Shown here: positions 1 through 8,293 of the stretch, one piece after another
How the letters are laid out: every line of letters begins with the position of its first letter
Position numbering within the stretch: position 1 is the stretch's first letter
Source of the DNA: Sperchopsis tessellata
Taxonomy: Eukaryota; Arthropoda; Insecta; Coleoptera; Hydrophilidae
Assembly (NCBI GenBank): GCA_033557685.1
Contig: JAWQRN010000579.1
Coordinates: forward strand, 1 to 28,206
Direction of reading: 5' to 3'
DNA length: 28,206 bases
Made by a program: the position numbers and the translations under genes
Notes under the pieces: model-generated
What the model saw: the letters and a program-made list of their open reading frames with translations, nothing else
What the model was told of the DNA's origin: nothing
The model's database searches: none

Positions 1-772
1 TGTTGGAACCACATGTCTTCGAGATCCATACCATCCATTTGAGGCACAAAAAACTGGGTTATCATACCCCGATACCGTTGGCCATTAACTGTTTGTGCAT
101 TCCCGGCAGTGCCTTTGAAGAAAAATGGTCTAATGATGCCTCCAGCCCAAATTCCAAACCAAACAGTGACACGTTTGGGTAGCATTTCCTTCTCATGAAA
201 CATGTGGATGTTCGTCACTCCAAATGCGGCAATTTTGCCTGTTTACAAACCCATCAACAAGAAAATGGGCCTCATCGCTGAAGATGATTTCATTGGAAGA
301 CTCACCGTTCACTTGTTGTTCAATGAACCAATTAACAAACTTTCTTCATTGTGTATGGTCTGTAGGCTTGAGTTGTTGAGTCAGTTAGATTTTATAGGCA
401 TGAAGACGCACATCTTTCATGAGAATACGCTGCATAGTGCTTCTTGAAATGTTCAATTCTTGAGCACGATGCCGAATGGACGATCCCGGACCTTCGGCCA
501 CATTCTGGCGAACACGTGTCGTTGGTCTGACATCAGTAATCGACCCAGTCTCCTGGAATTTTTCGATTATTTTCTTCACAGTTGATGCACTTGGAATATT
601 TAATTACCAAAAATTGGACGCAAATTGCGAATCATGGCAGTCAAACTGTCACCATTTTTAAAATACTGTTTAACAATAAGAATGCGTTGTTATGTCAAAT
701 AGCGATCAAGTTTTATTAATGGTGGACTATCCACCATCAAACTGTCATAATTGTTTGACTGCCAAAGCAAAA
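1..772 (-). mobile_element. Decayed mariner-like (Tc1/mariner superfamily) transposon, 5' part only
   Basis: The minus strand reads as a transposase of the insect IS630-Tc1-mariner group, in pieces. The N-terminal part, around 740-600, has the pattern QRILIVKQYFKNGDS. The helix-turn-helix region at 579-385 has ETGSITDV and RAQELNISRSTMQRIL. The start of the catalytic core near 330-250 has NEIIFSDEAHF, which carries the first catalytic Asp, followed by NRQNCRIWSDE. Several stops and frameshifts interrupt it, for example the stop just after the segment ending LHAYKI, so it is a pseudogene. The left window edge cuts it before the second catalytic Asp. The high-coordinate end is placed near 772 because transposase-like sequence stops there. 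I could not identify the terminal repeat or target duplication with certainty. Confidence 0.85.
719..737. repeat. Short perfect hairpin near the 5' end of the mariner-like element
   Basis: ATGGTGGA and TCCACCAT are perfect 8-base inverted arms around CTA. The hairpin lies at the presumed start of the transposase reading frame, just inside the element end. The decamer CAAACTGTCA occurs in the flank (from about 738) and again near 639, so this end seems to contain repeated subterminal motifs. Such motifs can be transposase-binding sites, but that is inference. Confidence 0.5.
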
Positions 773-879
773 CAGCAAAAATGGCACCAAATTTAAATTT
801 TCATCTCTTGTTGGGACGCCTTTAGTTATAAAAATGCAGCTTCACAAACTAAGACTATCAAATTACCTAAGTACGTATT

Positions 880-1045
880 AAAACAAAGTTACGCAACCAC
901 AAAATTCCACTCGTTATTCCTTCCAATCCTACAGCTGTTTCGTTCTTTAAACTTTTTATCTTGTTCACAACCTTATCCTGTGTGTTTCCTGTGAAATTCA
1001 TGGTTTGAGAATCGCAAGGTTTTATAATTAGCGTAAAACTATATA
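880..1045 (-). pseudogene. LINE reverse-transcriptase scrap
   Basis: An open minus-strand segment reads KIKSLKNETAVGLEGITS. This matches the block just before the RT fingers in Jockey/CR1-type non-LTR retrotransposons, whose usual form is SLKN(x)KAxGxDGIxxxLLK. Nothing else of the element is recognisable on either side. The mariner-like element begins about 100 bp away and may have inserted into the same LINE copy. This is a short fragment, so the clade is not assigned. Confidence 0.55.
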
Positions 1046-1109
1046 AATTAGACATAGGAAAATGAATGTTATTGACATACATCTGTAGCAAATGCAGAAC
1101 ATGACACAA

Positions 1110-2165
1110 CTACGATTTAGCAAATGAAGACTAGTATTTAAGAATAGTCAGATTAAATTAAATGTAATTTCATGTTTAACAAGTGTTTATTTATTTCGGA
1201 AGAATATTCACAAGAGGTGTCTAATTAGCGGGTATTGGAGGCAAAGAAATCATAAGTTTAAGAAATAAAGTGCCAATGAGTTTGAAGACAGTTTCAATGA
1301 CCATGAAGACCATCAGAAGTTAAAAGTAAGTAAATTTTTAATCTTCTAAATAAGTAGTATTGTTCATTTTTTAATACGCTTTTCACTTATAAGCTACAAT
1401 GTTTTGCACAAGACCTTTCAAGTCAGCTTCATGATTATTTATTGAAAATTTTCTTCATATAAAGAATGTTCAGAATTTTTAATGAGTAAATATGATTTTA
1501 AATTTAGGTGTTGGTTCTTTTAAACAAGGTGGAGGAATGAAATTTTCATTTCAATCTTTTAAGAATTTCTTTTTATTTAAAATTTTTAGGTAATTTCTAA
1601 CAATAAACGGGCACAAACTGAACTTTTACACTATGTGCACTTTTCATAATGATATGAAATAGTTCCACATTGTTTCAACTTAAAATTTCTGAGTATTGAT
1701 TATTTTTCTTGTGTTTTCATTCAAGGTCAAAAATACATAATACATCATTTAAACTGACCTGAAATGTTTTTATATTTATACGAAAATTCTTTGAGTTACT
1801 AATTTTGGTATGAACGCTGTAAATATTCCTATGCAAAATTTTTTATTTCATATATAATTCAAAGATATCATAATTGCTTATCTAACTTCATTTATAAAAC
1901 ATTATTCTAAAATTAAATAAATTAATACATGTTGTGCAATAATAACACAATATTATATATCCTTCCTTTTAAAAAATGTTTACACAATATGATAAAATTT
2001 ATACAACTATGTGTAAGATTTCGGAAAAGCTGTTAAAATACACATATTTCTCTAATTTAATGCCAGGAAAAATATCAGGTTTCTTCATTATTATTAGAGA
2101 GTTTGAGAACGTCTCCAATTATCAGAAAATCGTTAATTAATCTCTTTGTCACTACTGTAATGAGG
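1110..2165. other. AT-rich stretch with no recognisable gene
   Basis: I see no long open frame, structural RNA, or transposon signature here. The sequence is strongly AT-rich with many short homopolymer runs. A short acidic open segment ends at a GT donor-like site near 1326. It has no supporting acceptor or family match, so it is not called. Confidence 0.6.
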
Positions 2166-2169
2166 ACGC

Positions 2170-2865
2170 TAAGTATACGTTATTTGGGAGGGAGAAATTT
2201 TCTAGTTAGTGAACATCTGTCTAGAATAACTGATTTTTGTATTGGTATGTATGCATTTGGATGTTAATCTACTAATTTCAGGCTATCATGGAGTGAATAT
2301 GGTATGATTCCAGGTGCTTTAAAGATTATTGGTACTTTCTGCTGTTTCTATTGTTTTTTTTATTTCTTCCGCCAGTGGGTTATATTTTTGTATTTTGTCA
2401 CTGTACTTCTTTTCTATGTTTTGTGAATTAGGTGTGGAGATATCTATGAATCTTGTGTATGATTGTGATATTGGACGGTTATGTGTTATTATCTTCTCAC
2501 TGATTAAGTCTCTGTCCAAACACAATTTAGCATCTTCATTTTCTAGTATATTTTAGGGTGACTACTTGTATGTTGGGGTGTTTTTATGAGTTTGTAATTA
2601 ACTCCTAACTCTTGATGTTTATGTTTGGCTACGCTGTTATGTCCGAGTGTATAGTCTTTTGGTGCTATTATTGGGTTTCTGAATGTTCATGGCATTTTCT
2701 ACATTTATCTGTTGTTACTTTGCTACCTTTTATGATGTATTTCGAGTGTGTACAGTCTTATCTTGAATTGACACCATGAATCCTTCTGTTTCAGTAAAAA
2801 TATTTCTATCAATGTGTTTCTGTTATTTGTGTCCGGGGTTTTCCCACAATGCTTGAATGTCTGTT
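2170..2865 (-). pseudogene. C-terminal part of an old non-LTR retrotransposon (piece 1)
   Basis: Read on the minus strand, this shows in order: ETEGFMVSIQDK near 2790; a decayed HTDKCRKCHEHSET-like zinc-knuckle block near 2700; ENEDAKLCLDRDLISEK and then THNRP from 2545 to 2460; NIEKKYSDKIQKY around 2410; and finally IIPYSLHDSLKLVD and PIQKSVILDRCS between 2310 and 2200. This order and wording are familiar from arthropod LINE-type polyproteins whose C-terminus follows the RT with a restriction-like or cysteine-rich region. In-frame stops and frameshifts are present, so it is dead. Its upstream part continues at 4236-4612, across an inserted second element. Confidence 0.75.
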
Positions 2866-4235
2866 GTGACACCTCTGCATAAGGGTGGTGCAGAGAATGA
2901 CCAAAATAACTATCGAGTAATTGCTTTGCTTATAGAGGGTCTTGTGGAAACTAAATGACATTTGTTTGTAAATATAATGTCCTTTCCAGATATCAGTTTG
3001 GATTTAGGTCTGGTGTGAATACTTGGGATGCAATTTAGTCTGCTTGGTGGGGTCTATAATTCATTGAATGGCAAGAAGCATGTTGTGGCAATTTTTTGCG
3101 ATGTTATAAAGGTATTTGACTGTTTTGAACATGATATTTTGCTGAACATGTTATATGGAATCGGCATTCACGGGGTGCCTCTTCGGAGGTTCTCTAGCTA
3201 TTTGTGTGGGCGAAGTCAGTTTGTTCGGGTGGAATCATGTGTTCTGGAAACTAAGTGTGTTGTTCCCCAGGGGTCCATTTTGGGCCCAATACTGTGTTTG
3301 TTATATATCAATGACCTCCCAGATGTTGTGTCTTCCGCAGATTTTTCGTTGTTTGCGGATGATTCGAGTATTGTGTGGTGAGATGAGTGCGTGGTTTCTC
3401 TCAATTCCTTATTTAAAGATAACTTGGGCAAAAAGACGAAGGTAGTATATTTTTCTGATCGAGGGCTACTCCCAGAGAATTTTACTCTTTCAATTGGTGA
3501 TCAATTTTGATCCTCAAGTGAACTTTTTAGGTCTGTGCACAGATGGATTTACTTCTAAATAAGTTAAGCAAAGCCCATTATGCCTTTAAGGTTGTTGCAA
3601 GTGAGTTAGGTGTATCCACTGCTATCACCGTGTATCATGTTTATTTTGAGAGATTGATGCGATACGGTGTTACTTTTTGGGGTTGTTCTGCTTCCAGTAA
3701 TTTAGATCCAATATTTAGGTTGCAGAAAAAACCTTTGAGATGCATTTTTGGCAAAGGCCGACGAGAAAGTTGCCAGCCGGTATTTATCAAGTTTGGAATT
3801 TTTATCTTCTTCGCATTTTACATTTTTTAAACGCTTCCTTGATTTATAAGAAAAGGTATTTCCAGCACCTAGATCTGCTAAGTGTATAAGTCAGGTTTTT
3901 ACATGGGAAACAATGTGTTCAACCATTTACCTTTTAATGTTCTAGAGGCATATATATGGAATAGTTTTAGAGCCAATCTTAAGCGGCTATTCTATGGTAC
4001 AGCCCTTTTATTCCTTTGATGAATTTGTTGCCCATCATTTTTGACAGTGGAAGTGATCTGTTGGGTGTTTTCACATTTGTTTCGGACTACTCATTTGGAA
4101 CTCGTGTGCATTCAGGCTCTTTTCATGTATGAGTTTCCTCTAATGTATTTGTCTGTATATTATGTTTCATGTGTATATTTTATTTCTAGTATATAATTTT
4201 TTGTATTCAATGCTGTTATGGCTTATAAATAAATG
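2860..4235 (+). mobile_element. Jockey-type LINE fragment inserted into the older LINE
   Basis: Plus-strand reverse transcriptase fragments follow the normal order of the domain. VVTPLHKGG and NNYRVIAL (fingers) lie at 2867-2925, and QFGFRSG near 3000. The motif A region CDVIKVFDCFEHDIL is near 3100, and VPQGSILGPILCLLYINDLP (motif B) near 3265-3320. FADD, the metal-binding motif C, is at 3352-3363. After a frameshift, the thumb and connection part follows (RYGVTFWGCS, FRLQKK at 3660-3730). The endonuclease half is absent, so the copy is 5'-truncated, and frameshifts and stops make it inactive. The right boundary is placed where the older LINE resumes; the tract ATAAATAAATGG near 4225 may be the tail. 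Confidence 0.8.
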
Positions 4236-4612
4236 GTAGCTTATCTGTATTTCAGTGTATTCTGCATTTATGAAATGTTGTCCTTGTGAGTGTACTTAGA
4301 GCTTCTAGATCTATGTGACTCCAAATTATAATGCCGAATGAATGTGAATATGGGTACTGCATATGTGTTGATATATTTGGTTTAATTTTATGCGGAAAGT
4401 TCACGTTTTAAAATTTGTTTTATTCTCATTTTGTATTTAGTTGTTTATGTGTGATCAATTTCAATATATTGGTTATATCCTAAATATATGAAGTATTCAG
4501 TTTCTTCCATGCTTGTTATTATATCTGTTATTTTGTAAAGTGTGACCTTGTTGTTCAAATGTTTGTTTGATATTCACTCTTATGCACAGGTGTTATTGGC
4601 ATTACAGGTTGA
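4236..4612 (-). pseudogene. Upstream part of the old minus-strand LINE (piece 2)
   Basis: Minus-strand frames show MEETEYFIYLGY near 4500, ISTHMQYPYSHSFGIIIW near 4345, and IDLEALSTLTRTTFHKCRIH near 4300. This is the RT-thumb-to-connection block that precedes the C-terminal block of piece 1 in the same LINE family, typically YxYLGxxQ, then FAxPxLTYSFGIIxW, then DLExLxxLxRT. Some 70-90 residues between the two pieces are missing, so either a deletion accompanied the Jockey-type insertion or that part has decayed beyond recognition. Confidence 0.7.
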
Positions 4613-6280
4613 CTCTTCAATGTTGAAGTTGACACGTAATTACCTTTGAACACAATTGAATTTAACTTATAGCAAGGAAGTAATTTTTTTTTAATTTAAA
4701 AAAAGCTCATTCCACAATCCATATTAAAGTTTATAAATAGTTGCGCATCAATATTGTAACTATGATTTATAATGTATTTCACCACTAAATATTAATTATA
4801 GATTAATTCAAGAATAGTAAAACAAATATTCACGACCTTTTTGCAACAACTTCTAGATATAAATACAGCTTCTGCAGAATTAAAATTTAAAAAAATCAGA
4901 TTAATTCCAACTGTAATAAAGTATTTTTACAAAACTATACCACAAATTAAGTCACGTTCATTGTAACTTGATACTAAGGAATTTAAATTCATATTCTACA
5001 CTTCATACTATTTATATTTCTGTCGGAAATATATATATCACTATATTTAAAAAAACAGTACATTTTTAATATCTCTTTATTAGATGTGGCTCAATTCAAA
5101 TAAGCTTTACTGATTAAGTAGGAAAAGCTATACATAATCAGAGAGTAGAAAATTCGTTATTTTGTGGATCATCTTCATAATTCAAAAAATATTGTCACTT
5201 CACAAAGTGAATCATACTGCTACCGATTTGAACTTCACTAGGTCATCTCGAGCTTTGTGAGTTAGTGAAGGCAACAACACAAACTTTGTGGAACGACAAT
5301 ATATATTTTTTTTCAATTCAGTTATAAACAACTGCCATTTACTGGCCACTGTCTTGACCATTTTAGTCATGATGATATCAAATAAGTTACAAAGGGCAGA
5401 TTTCCAAGATGCGAATGGAACTGGGCTTTAGGTCAGGTCAAGATTTAGGAAGTGTTTTTTTTTCAAATACGCAGTTTTCCTTATCCTAACATAATTTTCA
5501 AAAATCATTGACTGTTGTATACTCAAACTAATAACAAGTGCAACAAATTTACTTTATTCTGCAAATAAAACTGTAGCTCAACATGGTTTAATGTGATGGT
5601 TGAAGAACACATATATCGGAGAAATAAATGTAGTGGATGTATATAAAATGCCTGAAGAAATTTTAGATTGCACAATGTGTTAAAATAATGTAAATGTGAA
5701 TTTTAGCTCCATATGTGTAATTGCACAACAATAATAATTTGCAGTTTACAAATGACCAATATTTTACAGTAATAAGGATATTCAAGTTACTTAACGTAAC
5801 TACCAACACGTAACGTCTAAAACGTACTTACCGTCAATAATTTTGACAAATCGCTTTTCTTCTAAGGTCAAATTTGCAAGTGTTCTACCTCACTATAGGT
5901 AGCTCTGTGTAAATTAAATATATTTTAATTCCATTAGAAATTTTTCCATGTCATATTAAAAAATTCACAGATTTCACTTTTATAAGATGCAGTAACATTC
6001 CTATTTCTTACTGCTGTGTTATCTTAACAAACGTACAAGGTAAATTTACCTTGATAAATCCAAATTAAAGAAAAATTATAAATCTTCGTATCTTTCACAC
6101 TTCAATTTAAAAGTAGAACAAGTAAAAGCCACTACTTAAAAGTAACAAAAGCAAAAGAAATCTATGAATAAACTTTTAGATGCAAGGTAGGAACTGATCA
6201 GTACAGGTTAGAGCTTTCAAATATCAAAAATACACATACCACATGGTCGGTTTCGAAGAAAATTCAAACACTACAGTTTC
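4613..6280. other. Intergenic AT-rich stretch without a gene
   Basis: No open frame or RNA gene is supported. The one structured piece is a small inverted-repeat element at 5189-5302, listed separately. A 58-base minus-strand open segment at 5832-5889 ends in a consensus-like GTAAGT donor and reads LANLTLEEKRFVKIID. It might be a small exon but has no convincing acceptor, so it is only noted. Confidence 0.6.
5189..5302. repeat. Small MITE-like element with imperfect terminal inverted repeats
   Basis: The left end ATATTGTCACTTCACAAAGT matches the reverse complement of the right end, ATATTGTCGTTCCACAAAGT, at 17 of 20 positions. The interior holds two more hairpins: TCACTT-CACA-AAGTGA at 5195-5210 and CTTCACTA/TAGTGAAG at about 5234-5271. 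The element is 114 bp, has no coding capacity, and sits between runs of A and T. Size and inverted ends suggest a miniature DNA transposon or a fold-back relic. The family is unknown to me. Confidence 0.45.
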
Positions 6281-6288
6281 CTAATATA

Positions 6289-6294
6289 TTTATT
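6289..6294 (-). terminator. RpS27: Polyadenylation signal of RpS27
   Basis: AATAAA on the minus strand, about 40 bases past the RpS27 stop codon and followed by AT-rich sequence. This is the normal spacing for a short ribosomal-protein 3' UTR. Confidence 0.7.
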
Positions 6295-6334
6295 AGAAAA
6301 CCATATTTTACATACAAACAAAATTTACATTAAT

Positions 6335-6589
6335 TTAGTGTTGTTTACGTCTGAAACTGCATCCCTCCGTTAATCTCGCTTTGCCACCTGTGGCAGTGCA
6401 CAAAATTGTCGAACATCCCTTGCAGGCTACGGCACTCTGGGCATGTGAGAAGATTGTGGAGATTGCATAGCATCCAGGGCATTTCACATCCATAAAATAA
6501 CTGTTGGGGTGTTGTACGAGCCTTTTCAGCTTGTGAGAACGGCGCTGTTTATCTGCTGATGGGTGCAACAAATCAATTGCTAGAGGCAT
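6335..6589 (-). CDS. RpS27: 40S ribosomal protein S27 (eS27)
   Basis: Complete single-exon coding region of 84 residues, the usual length of animal eS27. eS27 is a zinc-binding protein of the small ribosomal subunit, located on the 40S platform/body. The hallmark stretch RLVQHPNSYFMDVKCPGC and the C-terminal GGKARLTEGCSFRRKQH are intact. The zinc-finger cysteines are C37, C40, C56 and C59. The ATG follows an AG acceptor immediately (a run of T then GCAG|ATG). Translation is therefore expected to start at the first base of the second exon, even though the frame stays open a little further into the intron. Several normally steady positions differ, for example SAVACKGC where most animals have VVVCxGC, and CTATGG where CQPTGG is usual. 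The intron directly upstream and the intact frame argue against a processed pseudogene. Divergent neighbour of POLR1A. Confidence 0.95.
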   Translation of the reverse strand: MPLAIDLLHPSADKQRRSHKLKRLVQHPNSYFMDVKCPGCYAISTIFSHAQSAVACKGCSTILCTATGGKARLTEGCSFRRKQH

Positions 6590-6694
6590 CTGCAAAAAAA
6601 AACAAGAGAAATCGGTCAAAATTACTCTAGGACATAATTTTTATATTTACTGAAAAGGGGAGCAGCCGGAATAAAAATTTAAGAGGGTTCTTAC
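6590..6694 (-). other. RpS27: Intron between RpS27 5' UTR exon and coding exon
   Basis: The minus-strand donor is AACAAG|GTAAGA, and the acceptor is a T-rich tract ending GCAG|ATG. It is 105 bp, with no stop-free coding match. An intron in or beside the start codon is common in ribosomal-protein genes and helps show this is the native, not a retrotransposed, copy. Confidence 0.8.
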
Positions 6695-6789
6695 CTTGTT
6701 TATGGCTGTTTTACTTGTAAATATCAAATTATACTGTATGACGCACGTGGTACTAGCAACGTAGCGGCCATGTAAAGAGACCCGTGAAA
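6695..6789 (-). other. RpS27: Presumed RpS27 5' UTR exon with a short upstream ORF
   Basis: The 3' boundary at 6695 is set by the donor. The 5' end is inferred. A pyrimidine tract TCTCTTT at 6780-6774 could be the 5' TOP start typical of ribosomal-protein mRNAs. A TATA-like box lies 30-45 bases further upstream. If transcription starts at either point, the leader holds a 15-codon upstream ORF (6724-6771, starting ATGG, peptide MAATLLVPRASYSII). The sequence around its ATG also resembles the ATGGC core seen in many ribosomal-protein promoters, so the true start could instead be internal to this segment. Confidence 0.45.
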
Positions 6790-6812
6790 CTGGAAGTTCG
6801 GCCACTTTCCGG

Positions 6813-6820
6813 TTTTTATA
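6813..6820 (-). promoter_or_regulatory. RpS27: TATA-like element for RpS27
   Basis: TATAAAAA on the minus strand, about 31 bases upstream of 6789 and about 40 upstream of the pyrimidine tract. The position suits a core promoter element. AT-richness makes chance matches common in general, but this short stretch is unusually GC-balanced. Confidence 0.45.
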
Positions 6821-6850
6821 GACCGCCAACTGTAAGCGACGAAATGCGTG

Positions 6851-6870
6851 GGGATTTCCCTAGAAATCCC
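6851..6870. promoter_or_regulatory. Perfect inverted repeat with kappaB-like core
   Basis: GGGATTTC and GAAATCCC are perfect 8-base arms separated by CCTA. With the preceding G at 6850 the left arm reads GGGGATTTCCC, which fits the Rel/NF-kappaB consensus GGGRNYYYCC. It lies 30 bases beyond the RpS27 TATA-like box. Function is inference only. Confidence 0.4.
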
Positions 6871-6876
6871 TAAAAC

Positions 6877-6889
6877 TTCTAGAATATTC
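6877..6889. promoter_or_regulatory. Heat-shock-element match
   Basis: TTCTAGAATATTC contains three alternating 5-bp units (TTC-nn-GAA-nn-TTC), the minimal consensus for a heat shock factor trimer. It is about 100 bases upstream of the presumed RpS27 start and inside the divergent intergenic region, so it could act on either gene. Only the consensus match is seen; occupancy is unknown. Confidence 0.4.
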
Positions 6890-6926
6890 TGTTTTGATAT
6901 GTTGGTATTTTGCCACACTAGATCGA

Positions 6927-6936
6927 AGGTGGCGCT
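6927..6936 (+). promoter_or_regulatory. CTCF-like core motif
   Basis: AGGTGGCGCT fits the core of the insect CTCF recognition sequence (AGRKGGCGC). It lies between two divergent housekeeping genes, a common place for insulator proteins. Only a core match is seen. Confidence 0.25.
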
Positions 6937-7296
6937 CGTATTTACATCAAGGAATTATTGATAACTTAAATTTAGTGACAGTTCAGAACTGATATAAACA
7001 CGTTTTTTGTATTATTTATAATTATACTTTTCTGTTATTTAATGTTGCATCTTAAACGGACGACTCAAAGTCGTATTAGTTTTTATTAATTGTGCTGGGC
7101 CGTAGCTCATAAGGTCAGCTTTTGTTGTATTTATGTAACTAAATTAAATAGGTTTTTACGCATGTTTTTAGGTTATATTTTTAAATCGTGGCTCTGTAAA
7201 ATTCGTAAATCTTACTATTTTTGAATAAACTTATGTTGAATTCATACTTTTGTAGCATGCTATTATTCCTATTGATTAAACTGTAAACAAGTTCAG

Positions 7297-7382
7297 ATGT
7301 ATTATATTGATGTTTGATTAAATCAAATATCGAGGAAACCGTCCAAGTCAATATATTAAATACTGAAATCAAATACGCATCG
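7297..7382. repeat. Direct repeat copy 1
   Basis: An 86-base unit that recurs 321 bases downstream with 80 of 86 positions identical. It includes near-palindromic TTTGATTAAATCAAA followed by TATCGAG. The flanks of the two copies are unrelated, so this is a dispersed or transposed unit rather than a simple tandem duplication. Confidence 0.8.
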
Positions 7383-7617
7383 GAAAATTTTACGAACAAG
7401 CCGAAATTGCAGTGGACACCGTGTTTCTGTCATTAAGAAGTCATCAGCACTGCTCTAGTCAGTAATTAGCTGTACTCCACTTACGAATACATATTTGATT
7501 CCTTGTATATATGCTTTAAGATTGTGAATAATCATTATGTTAATTTGATATTAATCTACACGAAATTGTCATTTTCGCATGAGAATAAGAATTTGTTGCT
7601 TCCTTGGCTGTACATGA

Positions 7618-7703
7618 ATGTATTATATTGATATTTGATTAAATCAAATATCGAGCAAATTGTCCAAGTCAATATATTAAATACAGAAATCAAATACACA
7701 TCG
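7618..7703. repeat. Direct repeat copy 2, with an 11-bp-arm palindrome
   Basis: Second copy of the unit at 7297. Here the palindrome is longer: GATATTTGATT and AATCAAATATC are perfect 11-base arms around one A (7630-7652). The unit has no coding potential. Confidence 0.8.
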
Positions 7704-8109
7704 AAATATTTTGGTTTGTTCCTAAAATTTTACAATATGTATCATTTGTACGCAAATTTTATGATATATCGCACTAATTTTTATACTCTTCTATGTAAAA
7801 ACTACCAAATTACCATTCTCGGAAAGTTTATTTATAAACAAATTTAAGGTAGGTGAATTTTTTTAATTTCACTTCTATCAGAAAAGTTTGAAAACAGTAA
7901 GGAATAATGTACCATATTGCTCACACATTCCATGCTCGTTTTTGGTAGTGATAAATGTCTCAAATGTTTATCGCCAATGATGATTTTGGTAGGCATCCAA
8001 AGTGCAAAAAAAATGCGCAATCCTTAACCATTAATAGTAATGTATAATCGCACAGGTTGTTTTTGTGTAGAGGATTACTTAATCTTTTGTTTATATTTGC
8101 AGTGTAATC

Positions 8110-8293
8110 ATGGGTTCCCATATGAGGAGAAATGAAAACATGCGGCCAAAGTTGCTGCTACCTGAGAAAATTGAATTCAGTATGTTTACTGAGAAAGAAG
8201 TTAAAAAGTTATGCGTCACCCAAATTAATACCCCAATGACTCTGAATGCTTTCGGACATCCAATGCCCGGAGGATTATACGACAAGGTTTTAG
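8110..8293 (+). CDS. POLR1A: POLR1A coding exon 1 (residues 1-62)
   Basis: N-terminal clamp. Contains FTEKEVKKLCVTQI and the family motif GHPMPGGLYDKVLG. The ATG (followed by G) sits 7 bases inside the exon, which begins at 8103 after the acceptor. The exon ends in phase 1. There is no in-frame stop between acceptor and ATG, so an earlier start in an unseen exon cannot be excluded. Confidence 0.9.

Larger units (their letters stand above)
6830..8102. other. Divergent intergenic region between RpS27 and POLR1A
   Basis: No coding sequence is supported. It must contain the POLR1A promoter and at least one non-coding first exon, because POLR1A coding sequence begins 7 bases after an acceptor (TTTATATTTGCAG, ending at 8102). 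A possible donor, TTAAG|GTAGGT, occurs at 7848-7849, but the first exon cannot be fixed from sequence alone. Other contents are the paired motifs at 6851-6889, a CTCF-like AGGTGGCGCT at 6927-6936, and a direct repeat (7297-7382 and 7618-7703). Confidence 0.6.

Noticed and set aside
1290..1330. Short acidic open segment ending at GTAAGT as an exon
   Set aside because: No acceptor with a pyrimidine tract, no family match, and very short; likely chance.
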